A stretch of 64,000 bases of DNA from Vanilla planifolia (lineage: Eukaryota; Streptophyta; Magnoliopsida; Asparagales; Orchidaceae), in NCBI GenBank assembly GCA_023846275.1, contig CM043869.1, forward strand, positions 21,930,237 to 21,994,236. The letters are read 5' to 3'. The translations under genes were made by a program, and so were the position numbers. This document shows positions 14,311 to 25,854 of the stretch, one piece after another (within the stretch, counting starts at the first letter, position 1; every line of letters starts with the position of its first letter). The notes under the pieces were generated by a model that was not told the origin of the DNA, did not search any database, and saw only the letters and a program-made list of their open reading frames with translations.

Positions 14311-14765
14311 TTAAGTTACCATTTTATTTGATGAGTTAGGTAATAAATTGTCAACTTTTTATTTTAATGAGCTTGTTGAATGTGAAGTAGGTTTTAATGA
14401 TTAAACCTAATATCTTTGAAGATGGTGAATTAGTGGTCTGCAAAATATCTTAAAATGTTTAGTGAGCTTCAAAGATCAAAGAGATGCATATCAACTCTAG
14501 ATAGTCTATCTTTTTTATAAAATAGAATGTTAGCATGTTAATTATATGATACATCTCCATTCGTCTTACATTCACATTCTTATTTTAGTGTTTCACTTGT
14601 TCATCCTATCTTTGATTTAAGAAAATTATAAGATTTCATTTCCATCTCGAACTCTTTTTTTATTAAATCCATGTAATGCATCTTTGCTAAAATCCATGAC
14701 AAATGTTAAATTATCAATAAACAAAAAATTAATTATATTAAATTTTTTGAATTAAAAAAAATTAA
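14309..14765 (+). repeat. Putative 3' LTR
   Basis: The start is fixed by the polypurine tract. The right edge is guessed from a weak match of its last 50 bases (ataaacaaaaaattaat and the AT-rich tail) to the DNA just left of the primer site near 9705-9760, which would be the end of the 5' LTR. I could not align the rest of the two LTRs by eye, so the extent is uncertain and the element is old. Confidence 0.4.
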
Positions 14766-17389
14766 GAACAAGCCAGAAAATTTGGTAACAAGTTGAAAAC
14801 AAGCCAGAAAATTAGTCACACTTTGACCTGAACCAAATATGGGTAATGTAGAGAATGAATGGCAATGATCTTAAATTTAGTATCAAAATTCATTCCCATA
14901 ACCATGAAATGACTTATAAACATATGAGTGTCCTAGGTGATGAAATACCCAACACAAAAGAGGGAGCCAACCCCAATTTGGCTTGCATTATGTATCCATA
15001 AAAGATATTATAAGTGAAATCAACTTTTCTTTTGAACAATATGTGACTATCTTTTGTTTAACAACTCAGTGCTTAAAGGATGCTTTATTTCTCACCATTC
15101 GAGCTTTGATTGGATGATAAATGTGTCATCAACTATGAGTGCTTGATCCTAGCTCGAAATTTGATGGCCAAGATCATGTTTGACTTCATTGAAATTTTTT
15201 TTATTATTTTTACCTTTTGAAATAATCTATCATTGAATTGAATGAGTCATCTTTATCTATGTTTGAATCTTACTAATAAGACTTTTTCCAAATTTTTCAT
15301 CGATGAATCAAACAATCTAGATCTCATCCTATTGGATCAGTTGGCCCAGTTCTAATCCACCTTGATGCAACTGCAAGAACTCAACCAACCTTATAATCTT
15401 CGTACTGACCCACACATCAGTCACACATGATGATTAATTTCTTTGCCATTTCTTCATCCATTACATTTGTCATTTTTGAAAAACTATTTCAAGCTATTTA
15501 GAAGTAGTGCTTGAAACAACTTTATCTTGACTTTTAAGCTGCTTTGACAAAATGTTTTCATGCAATATCAAATAGATATGAACCATTATTTTAGATGTTA
15601 ACAAAACATTGCATACGATTCTACTAGAAAATTCTTTAGTAAAACTTATAGTTTTATCATCCAACAAAGCATCATAACTGAGGCTGAAAGACACAATACA
15701 TTAACCATCCAACGCTCTTTGAAATGATCATCAAACTATCGACTATCATTGGATAGTGACTTGTTTCTGTTGTACAACATTTTTGGACCATTCCATCCTT
15801 TTATGGAACTATTTGGTCTCAACATATAATATTAAGTCTCATCTTTCTTGAAGGCACTTCCTTAATTTTCTTATTGTTTCACTCCTCCTAACCTTTAAAA
15901 CATTTTTGTATTTCTCTCCTACATGTATTATCGTTGTTATTAATTACATTCCTCTCGATATTCTCCTTTTTTAGTATATTTATTTTTTATTAGACATGCC
16001 TTGTGATATAAAGCTTATAATGATTTGTATTTCTTGCACATTCTACTACAAATGACATCCAAAAGTCTTTTGACTAATTTCATAAAAAGACTACTCCATG
16101 AAGTCTTTATTACAGTAAAAAATTCATATGTTACTAGTTTGGCACTTTTATTAATTTTTCTTAAAAAATTTCTTTACAATTAAATTAATATTATTTTTAA
16201 TATGTTTCGGTTTTTTGTTTTTATGACATATCCACTTTCAATTCAAGTAGAATTATTATTTGAGATTCCTTTTCATTTTTTTCTTGCATATTTGACTTCC
16301 TATCCATATTATTAGCTTTTAAAATAATAGTCTTTGTGATTTTATACAAAAATATTCATATGCAAATTTCATTCCATGGCATTTAAAATAAATTTTGATG
16401 CACATACATTATTTCAACAAACAATAAATGAATCTTAAAGGCTTTTCATTATTTTTTAAACGTCCCTTTGTACGAAAATTTAATCATTGAAATTAAAGAA
16501 ATGTTGAGATGTCTCCAAAGCATCCCCTCCTTGACTTTCCAAGTATCTATTTGTTAGTATAACTTGGCCATAAGATGCTCATTTTCTATATTTCCTTCAT
16601 TTCACTTGTTAAGTATGCCTTTTTAATTTATGTATAAAGTAATTTATGACGCACCATTATGTTGCTTGATCGTATTTACATATATCAGTACCATTACCAA
16701 AAAGTTTTTTTAAGTTCAAAAGACAAAATACATGATGTACTCTAGCAATGATATTGATAAAACTATCTTATAAATAATAAAACAATTTATTTCGATAATC
16801 TACAAAGATACAAAATGTCTTGCCTTCAATTATTCTCTTTTTCCAAATATTGTAATGCATTTTATAGGGGCTAACTTTAAAAATACATGACCGACTTCCA
16901 AAAAGTCCACTTCCCTAATTTTCTTATCATAATTTTTGTGGAGTAAATCTATTTCATTTGAATTCTTGTTTTGATTATTTAGATCTTCATAATAGAATAA
17001 AAAGTCATATCTATATCAATTAGAGTATTGTTAGTTTGTTCATACTACTATAACGATAATTAACACACCCTATTATGCAACACTTTGTATAGTGTCATCT
17101 TTATGCTAGAGTAATAAATATTGTTGTAATCAAATTAATTAGAAATGAAATACTTATCATAGTTGTCATGAAAACATAATTTCCATAGCCCTAACATATT
17201 CTTAAGTGTTTTAAATGTTCACTTTCATCGACTTTTATTTTGAGCCTATAATGTTGTGTTAGACATTAGTTGAGTATCACATGGATCACGAAACCTTTTC
17301 CAAAAGTATGATATAACTTTGGAATCATTATGTAATATAATTATTTGTCTATAATGTTTTCTTGATATGTGAAATATGAGTTTTTGGGG
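14766..17389. other. No gene recognised
   Basis: AT-rich DNA with scattered short frames. The minus frame 15494-15694 (66 codons) resembles no family I can name. A small imperfect tandem duplication of aacaagccagaaaatt is present at 14768-14802. The style suggests further decayed transposon DNA, but no motif could be assigned. Confidence 0.5.
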
Positions 17390-18072
17390 TAAAGAACCTC
17401 ATTTTCAAACTTACAATTATTTGGGTTTTAATCTTCCACACGTCATCATGTTGGTTAAGTACAGCATCTTACAATCAATATGCTAAAATGTCAATTGTAA
17501 AGTTCCTTCTATTTGCTATGAATATAACATATATCTCTCAATTATCTTACTAAATATTTAATTGAACTTCCTCTATGTTATACATCATAAACTTTTGCAC
17601 TTCCTAAATAATTGGTATCTACTTTTACTTTTCAATTGCTGATATAGTATCTCCAAATTGTAATGATTGAATAATTCAAGTTATTCGATTTGCCTTATTG
17701 TCTAAATTGATTTCTCATCAAAAAAATTATAAATAAGACATTGTATTTACTTTCTAATAACAAGAAGCCCATAAATGAAGACTTCGGATTTTTTTGGATG
17801 TAAGTGTTACATCAAGATGTAAGATATGAATTAGACATAAAAAACAAAGTTCATGGATGCTATCTCTCTATGATATTATAAAAATAAATAGAACTATAAA
17901 CAATTTGAAAAGAGAACCTTAGTTGTAAAAAAATCTACTGAAGTAATGTTTGATGGAATTGTGCATAACAAAAAGTGGTAGATTTGGAGCACATTGAAGA
18001 TTTTGAAAAAATAAAATTGGAAGAAAAATAAAAAAGGAAAATAAGGATACAATAAAATTATTATCAACATAC
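17390..18072 (+). repeat. Module copy 1 (copia-integrase-like repeat)
   Basis: First, shortest and most diverged of three direct copies. It shares with the others the run from the 'tttaatcttac' zone through 'tatctctcaattatctta' and a late coding-like part. Translation near 17915-17970 gives ETLVVKKSTEVMFDG after allowing for shifts, which resembles the end of a copia integrase ('..VI.SRDVVFDE'). The copy stops at the tgacttattgg motif at which copy 2 begins. Confidence 0.6.
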
Positions 18073-19309
18073 ATTTGACTTATTGGTTTGCAAAAAATTT
18101 GATTAATAGGAAAAATATGTATGTTTGTGGTAGATAATGTCATTCTCATTTAGTTTAAATCAACCTCTATAACTAAAAATAGGTTTGTTTTAATCTTACG
18201 CATATTATTATCCTTGTTTCGGACAATAATGTTTGGCTATCAGTATGTCACAACTACCAATATAATAACATTCGATCTATTTGTTATAGATATGACATTT
18301 ATCTTTCAATTCTATATCTTAAAACTTAGTTTGGCTTCTTCAATGTTATGAATCAAACAATGTTGCTCTCCTCTTAAAGCATTGACAACATTTATTACTT
18401 TTCTTTTTATGGTATAGGATCTCCAATCCATAATGTCTTAATAAATCAAGACTTCTATTTAACACAATTTCTTAATAGATTCATTTTCAAACCAATTATG
18501 AATATGATACTATATTAATTTGGAATAACAAAAAGCCTAAACATTAACACTTTGGCATTTTAGGATGGAAGGGTTACAACAAATGGTAGGATAGAAATTG
18601 GAGATTAAAAAAATTGATGGAGCCTGTTTGTTTACTATATTCTTCAACTAGATAAACCTATAAGAATTTTAGCAAAGAAACCTTAGTTATAATAGAATTT
18701 ACTCATGTTGTGTTTAATGAAATTGTACATAAAAAATTGGAAGATTTTAAAAATACATTGGAAGACCCAAAAAGATTTTTGTATGATGAAACTAGTAAAT
18801 TTTTGCTTAAATATTATTTTAGGAAGGGAATTTATGTAGAATTTTGTTAAAAATGAACTTCACTAATGAATGTCTTTAAGTCCAACATTATGCAAACAAC
18901 ATCATATTTGGATCAACCAGCTTTGATTTATGTGAACAAATTAGTAAGCATATTGGTGTAGGAATTGAGGTTGACATAATGGTTGAGTTTTTTTGTTTCC
19001 TTCATTCGAAGTTGAGTAAGATGAGAAAGGAATCCTTGTCTCTTACATAAAGCTTACAAATTATATGTAAAAATTTCAAACACAAGGATATGGTTGCATG
19101 AAAGGAGTTAATATACAGTAACAATCACCTTAGTGATTCAATTCTAAGTGACTTGTCTTCTTGAGTTCAAACCCTTGCCTCTCTTTAAAAATAAATTATG
19201 AATGTTGCGTCAACGTAAAACTTGTTCTTCAAAATACAAGTGAAGTCTCGAGAAATGAATTTTATTGATAATCAAGTCCAACATATTTAAAGGATATAAT
19301 AGCATCAAC
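18073..19309 (+). repeat. Module copy 2 (copia-integrase-like repeat)
   Basis: Starts with acatttgacttattggtttg and carries gtcattctcatttagttta shortly after. It then runs in parallel with copy 3 over most of its length. The coding-like end reads NNKKPKH, a short gap, then HFGILGWKGYNK (about 18520-18580) and later ETLVIIEFTHVVFNEIVHKK (about 18690-18750), similar to the copia integrase C-terminus. The last 400 bp have no clear counterpart in copy 3. Confidence 0.65.
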
Positions 19310-20240
19310 AGCAACATATTTGACTTATTGTTTTGCCAAAAATGTGGCCATAATATGCAAAGTATGTATTTTTGTGATAGGTAATGTCATTCTCATTCAG
19401 TTTAAACTGGCGTCTCTACCTACAAATATTTTTTTGATCTTACAAGTATTATCAATCTAGTTTAAGATAGTGACATTTGGTGATCAATATCTCACAGTTA
19501 CCAATATAGTAATGTTCCTTCTATTTGTTATAGATATAGTATTTATCTCTCAATTGTCTATCTCAATACTTAATTAGGTTTCTTTAATGTTATTCATCAA
19601 ACGATGCTGCTCTCATCTTAAAGCATTGGTGGCTTCTATTGCTTCTCTTGGTGATATAGGATCTTTGAACCATAAAGTCTTATTAATTCAAGACATCCAA
19701 TTTATCTGAATATCTAAATTGATTTATTAACATACAAATCATCAATAACGTACTATTCTTACTTTATAATAACATGAAAACTAAATATTAAAACTCAAGC
19801 ATTTTTGGATGGAAGTGTTACATCAAAAGATAAGATAAAAAATTGGAGAATAAGAACCAAGTTGATGGAGGGTATCCGTTTGTGACATTCTTCAAAAAGA
19901 TAGATCTATAAGAAGTTTAACAAGGAAACCTAAGTTGTAATGCAATCTACTCAAGTTGTGTTTGATGAAATTATGCATAAAAAACTTGTAGATTTTGAAG
20001 ACATGAAAGATTATGAAAAAAAATGAGGAGCAAGATTGATTATGGTAAAAGAAATTTAGTAAATTTCTTCTTCAACATTATTTGAGGAAGGGAATTTAGA
20101 TAGGATATTGTTCAACAAGAACTATACTGATGAACGCCTTCATGACAGCATGTTATATTTTATGATTTCTTTTATCTCATTGTTGAATTAAAGAAATAAA
20201 ATGTTTAGTATGTTCAAGAATCTTTTTACCACCACTTCTA
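19310..20240 (+). repeat. Module copy 3 (copia-integrase-like repeat)
   Basis: Begins with atttgacttattgttttgcc and gtcattctcattcagtttaa, matching copy 2. The coding-like end has VVMQSTQVVFDEIMHKK (about 19935-19985) with stops upstream. Copies 2 and 3 differ at many positions, so the duplication is old. No full retroelement surrounds the three copies. Confidence 0.65.
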
Positions 20241-20999
20241 TCAAAACAAAAATTTATTCAAATATCTTTGTGGAAAGGCATTTTATGAAAGTCTTAAGCC
20301 TTCACTATATTAATCTTAAGCTCCATTGCATATGAATTGGTTTATCTATTTGGTACATGAGTATACTTATTTTTTAATTGTTATAAATATTTTTTTATCT
20401 ATTTTATTATAAATTAGTATTTTTTAATTTTCATATTTTCTTCACTTTTCTTAAATAGAATAACTTCGATAACAAAATTTTAAGTTTCTTATATATTAAG
20501 TATTCAATTGTCATGATTAGTTTTACATATCTTAGTGCTTATTATCTTTCTAATTTCAATAACATGACTTTTTTGTTACGTTATTGTGTAACTTTCTAAT
20601 GTATCATGCAAATATATCTAATGTTTTAAAAATAGTTTTATAAATGTGATGTGCCTTTTTTTGCATTTTTAATGTAAGCCTAAAATGTTTTTTTTGGCCA
20701 ATTACTCTTTTAATTACAAATAATTTTAAATATTTACATAATGTTTTATTTGACATCTTATAAAGCTTGAATGATAAGAAAAAACTTATTACGAAGCAAC
20801 AATTCTCTTTATTTTTAATTTTAATAATCAAGTTTTTTAAGTAGGCTACTTTCTTCTAACTTATACATAGTGTGTAGCACAAATAAACAAAAGGAAGGTT
20901 TAATTAAAACAATCCAGACCCCTTGCAAATTTCATTTTCCTATCATATACACTTTTTGTTTCTACAGATGTTCTCACTTTTAATTTTTACATTTAAGAA
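20241..20999. other. AT-rich, nothing recognised
   Basis: No motif was recognised. The minus open frame at 20604-20831 is lysine- and phenylalanine-rich low-complexity sequence of the kind produced by AT-rich DNA, and I do not regard it as a gene. Confidence 0.5.
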
Positions 21000-22985
21000 G
21001 CTTGTAGAGCATTGGAAGAGCTACAGAAACTTACCATGATTAATAATAGTTTTCAGATGTCCTCAAGTGATGATAATTATGTTGTTTCCATAAGCTAGGA
21101 GAGTGATAGATATAGACTGTCTATATTGTCCATATAACATCATTCTTTTTTTTAAAAAAATTGTTAGTACTTCTTTTGATGAACTCTATAAATGAGATGA
21201 AAAAAAGGAAGATAGAAGATAACCCTAATTAAGACCAATTCAAGGTTGAAAAAAATTACTTGGTGATCCAATAATGATTATTGATATCCATGCATTGCGA
21301 AGGTAATTAGTGAGCACCTTAGTAAGCTTCTAAATTAACATTGTACTTGGAGAGTGTCTTACAAAGTAGATCTCATGATATGTTGTGATTCGCATTCCTC
21401 AAATATAGCATAACAATAACATTGCTACTTTATTTTTATTCTTAATAGAATATACTAATTATTGAACTGATAATATGTTCTTTATAATATCTCTACATAT
21501 ATAAAATTTTTTTGCTTTACAGAAATTATTCTATCAAAAATTTGTTATATTTAATAACTAATGAGCTTTATGAATGTTATTTTCAAGATTCATTGAACAA
21601 TATTTGGTCCAAAATCAATAATGATTTATGTTATGAGATTTAGGAATATATGTAATGTTTTTGCCTAAACTGCCCCAAAGAATTGGAGATCTTATAAAAT
21701 TTTTTAGCTACACTCAACACAACATTTGAGATTAAATCAAAATAATTAGTGAAGAATTTTCCATTAAAACCATCTCGGCCAAGAGTGCTCTCTAATTTGA
21801 TATTAATAGTTATTTCTTTATTTTCTCCTTGAAGTTGCATTATTTTATTGATTGTTTGCTTTTATTAAAAAGAAAGGGATATAGTTAAACATATTTTCAA
21901 TTTCAATTACTTCAGAAGACTTGAAAAGATTTTGAAATTGGTTGACTACAATTGTCATTGTTTTGTCCTCTTTGTTTGCTTCTTCACTTCATCACTATTA
22001 CAAAGGAGAATATTGTATTTCTTTCTCCTTCTATTAGCAATCCATTTCCTTCTTTCAATTTCCAATAAAATTTCACGCTTTCAAAATCTTGTGAATATTC
22101 AGAATTAACAATATACAATACTTTCTATTAATCATTCATTTTTTCCTTAAAAATACTTATTTGTGATTCAACTCTTCCTTATCTAATTAAATATGATGAA
22201 AGATTTTTGCAAATGTTGATTTTTAAATCTTTAAGGCTCATTTTATGTTCGTTTTATTTTAAACCTAGAGCGTTCTTCTGAAAGTTGTTTAAAGGACAAT
22301 TCCAACTATTATCCATTGTTTATGCAAATGTAGGGTTGTTCAAAAATATGTTTTGAAATTTAAATTGTTTAGGAGATGAAAGATAAATTTTAATGAGATT
22401 TAATGGAAGAGGCATATGGCTTTATTGAGTTCTAACAAGGTGATGAATTATAAAAGTTAAAATTAGTTATTTATTTTTAATTAACCAGCATTCTATGTAG
22501 CATTTTCCAAACTCATATTCTTTTACCTTTTCATTCCTTATAAACGAATAGCTACAAAAATCACTACAGCATAAGATGTCATAAAATTATGCAATCAACA
22601 AAGCCTTACATTTGTTTTAGTTTAGGAGTATGTAGTCTATTGTAATCATTTGAAGTTGTCATTTCATTGAAATCCCTACCCACCATCCATGGATTTGTTG
22701 TATTGTTGGCAATGTGAAATGTCTTTCCTATAATAAGCACCGTCTAGATGCCATGCTTTTGTCATTGGTGAAAGTGTAGCTTGCTTTAGAAACCTAGGCT
22801 TGATGCTTGATATTGATATGGAAAAACTACTCGTTAATGTCAACATTATAGTTGAAGTCATTCCAAAGAATCTATATCTTGCTTGATATATTGTAATAGT
22901 AGTGCTAAAAATTGAGCTTAATATCAAATTTTTATATCTTATCCATAGAAGACAAGTTCCAACAAGGCAACTTTTCAAACTATAT
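21000..22985 (-). mobile_element. Decayed LINE (endonuclease and reverse transcriptase)
   Basis: On the minus strand, read right to left. An endonuclease end shows PWMVGRDFNEM (22660-22690), the L1-type 'W...GDFN' motif. Then comes the RT entry region LGRDGFNGKFFTNYFDLIS (21700-21790), matching 'APGPDGFTGEFF..YW..I' of plant LINEs. The RT core has KNKNKVAMLL (about 21425) and IIGSPSNFFQP (about 21245-21275), the usual 'NGSPTNFF.P.RGLRQGDPLSPFLF' block with stops. A catalytic box that reads YGNN instead of YADD lies at 21081-21092. Many stops and shifts make it inactive. The 5' ORF1 part was not recognised. Confidence 0.88.
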
Positions 22986-25854
22986 ATATTAATAAATTAA
23001 TTAATCACATGACTAAATTCAATACAACTCTAAATATTTCAAAGTAAGGTATTATTCATTAAGAAGAATATGATCTACAACTTGTAGTATGTAAATTCTC
23101 AAAATTTTTAATAATTAGACCATGACCATTCAAAAGAAACAAAATCTTAAACTAGTTACTTTGTTTCTAATTATATGTAATATTTTGAGTTACCCCACAA
23201 AAGGGCAATAAAACTTCGTTCCAATATTTAGATGATTTCTTTTAAGGATTCATCACCAATAGTGTATGAAGCACATCAAGGCAAGGACATGCTTTATAAG
23301 CATTGCTTTACCCAACATTGAAAGAAGGCGTTGCATTCAACCAATAATTTTGCTAATCACCTTATTTGTTAGTGATTATAATAGATAAAGTTTCATTCAA
23401 ACTTAAATAAGTTTCTACCGAAGTGTAATGTAGAGGCTTTGCATTGTCGAAATGGAAGATTCTAGAGTGCCAAAGATAGTGGGCTACAAGCCATTAATTT
23501 GGGCATTGAATTTGACTTTTTTACCAATAATCCATAGGCCAACTTCCTCTTAAAAGTACTTTATAAAATTATTTATTTTTGTATAGATTCTTTGTATATG
23601 TAGAAAAAAATGACACACCTTATTTTCTATAATTTCTTTCTTGGGAAGAAAGTAGACCAATGCACCATTCAATATATTTAGCCAGTGACCACTCACTCCT
23701 TGTAGTTAAATTTCAAAGTAGAAGTTATGGTACCAAAATCTAAGCATCAAGCTAATGACATTCCACTAAAAATGAACCACATTCCCTCTCTAATTTGGAG
23801 CTTAGTTGAGCCAAGAATTGGTTCACAATAAGTTAGGTAACCTGTAAAGTACATTGTTGTGTACATTGTACAAAAAGATCTGCAACTACAAATAACCATA
23901 TGCACAAATCCATAAAACTTGCAAAATAATCACAAGGTCCAAATCATGTCTAAAATAGATAAATAAATAATAGAAATCACATCCAATTAAAATGTCCCAT
24001 TAAATCTAAAATCCAACATAAAAAAATCTCATATATTGTAATATCATAGATAAACATCAATGTTAAGAATAAATTTTATGACTATTATAAGATGAGTAAA
24101 TGTAGTCGAATGAGTGATCCACTACAATACTAATTCTAAAGGCCTCGTTATAAGGACACATTTGTCATTAACTCCCTACTGATATAGATGATAAAATTAT
24201 GGGATAGTAAGCTCAATAAGAAATACTAATGTTTTGATAATAAAATATACATGCAATAACAAAATGACATAATATCATCATCAATATTTGACGAGTCAAA
24301 TAAAAGCGATAGTTTGCCAGGATATGCTAGTGCATATAACCATAATGATGGACAACATCACCAGTTCAATGGCCCTAGCAAGTTTACAAAAATCATAATC
24401 AATCCCATAGGATGCATATTTAACAACAAATATTCTTGTAATTTCTCCAAGTCTTTGACATACTGACTTTAAATGTAGCATTCCCATGTCATAACATGAG
24501 CTAATAGTCCACAACTTATGCCTTACTAATCACATGGACCACTAGAATGGGATATAGGAGTTCTTATCAATCACGTGGCACTAAGATAAGCACTCTAACA
24601 CATCAACAATCACCTATCATGTTCCATAGCGGTGGAAAACCAACAAAGAATCCTTTGCACATGATCTTCTTATCATAATATATGGTCTGCCAATCACATA
24701 TGCCACCAACATAGCATTAGGGATCATATCATACATGGTGTTCAACCACTATATGCTCTAGCATAGCCATAGTCTAGTAATAAGGCCTGAAAATAAGATA
24801 CATGGTGGGATCCTACCATTTTGTGTATATTTGACCAACCTTGCACATGCAAAGGAGACCTCCTATAGAGTGCACTATATGTTAGCCTAGGTCATGATAA
24901 ACGAACTTTTTTAAGCAAAATTTTTGTATTTTTACCTTTATCTATCTAAGGTTTCCAATGTTTAATTTACCATTTAAGAATTTGTTAGAGCCCGAAACTG
25001 TTAACCACTTATTCTCAGAGAGTCCTACACAATTAGTTTAGATGTTTTAATGTAATTCTTTTGTTGTTTGAGTACTTCTTCAAGTTATAAATCCATCTCT
25101 CAAGAACTTCTACTCATAATCTTTGACGTTTAATCAAGTTAATATAAATTCCGTTAGTGGTTATCATTTTCCTTTGAATCTAATCTAAATTAATTCACCC
25201 TACCCAAAGACCTCTATTGAGCCATCCATACCACTCTGATGATAATTTTGGGTGTTTGTCTATGGCCAAATGCCTAATTCAATGCTACTAATGATCCTAC
25301 CCATCAAGCAAAACCATGTCATTGTTTAGTAGAAATCTAAGTGATCATTGGTTCGTTGGCATTGTATCACCTTTTTTAAGTCTAAAACCTAGGCCTCTAT
25401 CTTAATAAATCCTCATAAAAAATAATCAAGGGCCCCTATGAAATCATGGAGTCATTTTGAGTGTGCTCAAGTTTTCATGAAGTACATAATATTACAAATT
25501 AATCCTCAATTCTTTTCCTAGATCATTTTGAATGTAAGATCTTAGTCTTTAGTAATTTTATCCACCAAAGACACTTATCCAATGTTATTTTAAGTCATAA
25601 ATTAACTTCAACATTTTCTAGGATTTTTACCATAACTTATGTTTGTATTTCAATCCTTAGATATCTAAATATTATATCCTAAATAATCAAATTTGAAATC
25701 CTCCATAGTGATGTTGCTAAATCATGTGTTACTTCGTCACACTTACATTTTTTTCATTAGGTTAGTCAAGCCAAGGAGGTCCATTATCTAGGTTTAGTTT
25801 TTCCCTAGTTTTCTACTCTTCATCATTCAGGCCAAAAGCTATTTGGTGCACTTA
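22986..25854. other. No gene recognised; probably old repeats
   Basis: The DNA is less AT-extreme than its flanks. The short minus frame at 24296-24514 matches nothing known to me. At 25228-25250 ccactctgatgataattttg faintly recalls a reversed copia primer site, but without a neighbouring gag I do not call it. The 5' part of the LINE to the left may extend into this stretch. Confidence 0.45.

Larger units (their letters stand above)
9830..14320 (+). mobile_element. Decayed Ty1/copia LTR retrotransposon (internal region)
   Basis: From left to right one can read a tRNA-iMet-like primer-binding site, gag, protease, integrase, reverse transcriptase, RNase H and a polypurine tract, which is the Ty1/copia order (integrase before RT). 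All coding blocks are broken by stops and frameshifts, so the element is dead. The gag-pol motifs resemble plant copia elements with a single gag-pol frame. About 4.5 kb between primer site and polypurine tract fits a nearly full-length internal region. Family membership is clear; the exact lineage was not determined. Confidence 0.93.

Noticed and set aside
15494-15694. Minus frame thought to be a copia gag
   Set aside because: No gag signature such as the UBN2 core or zinc knuckle could be found on either side.
25228-25250. Possible reversed copia primer-binding site
   Set aside because: Only about ten bases fit, and no gag or polypurine tract was found in the matching positions.
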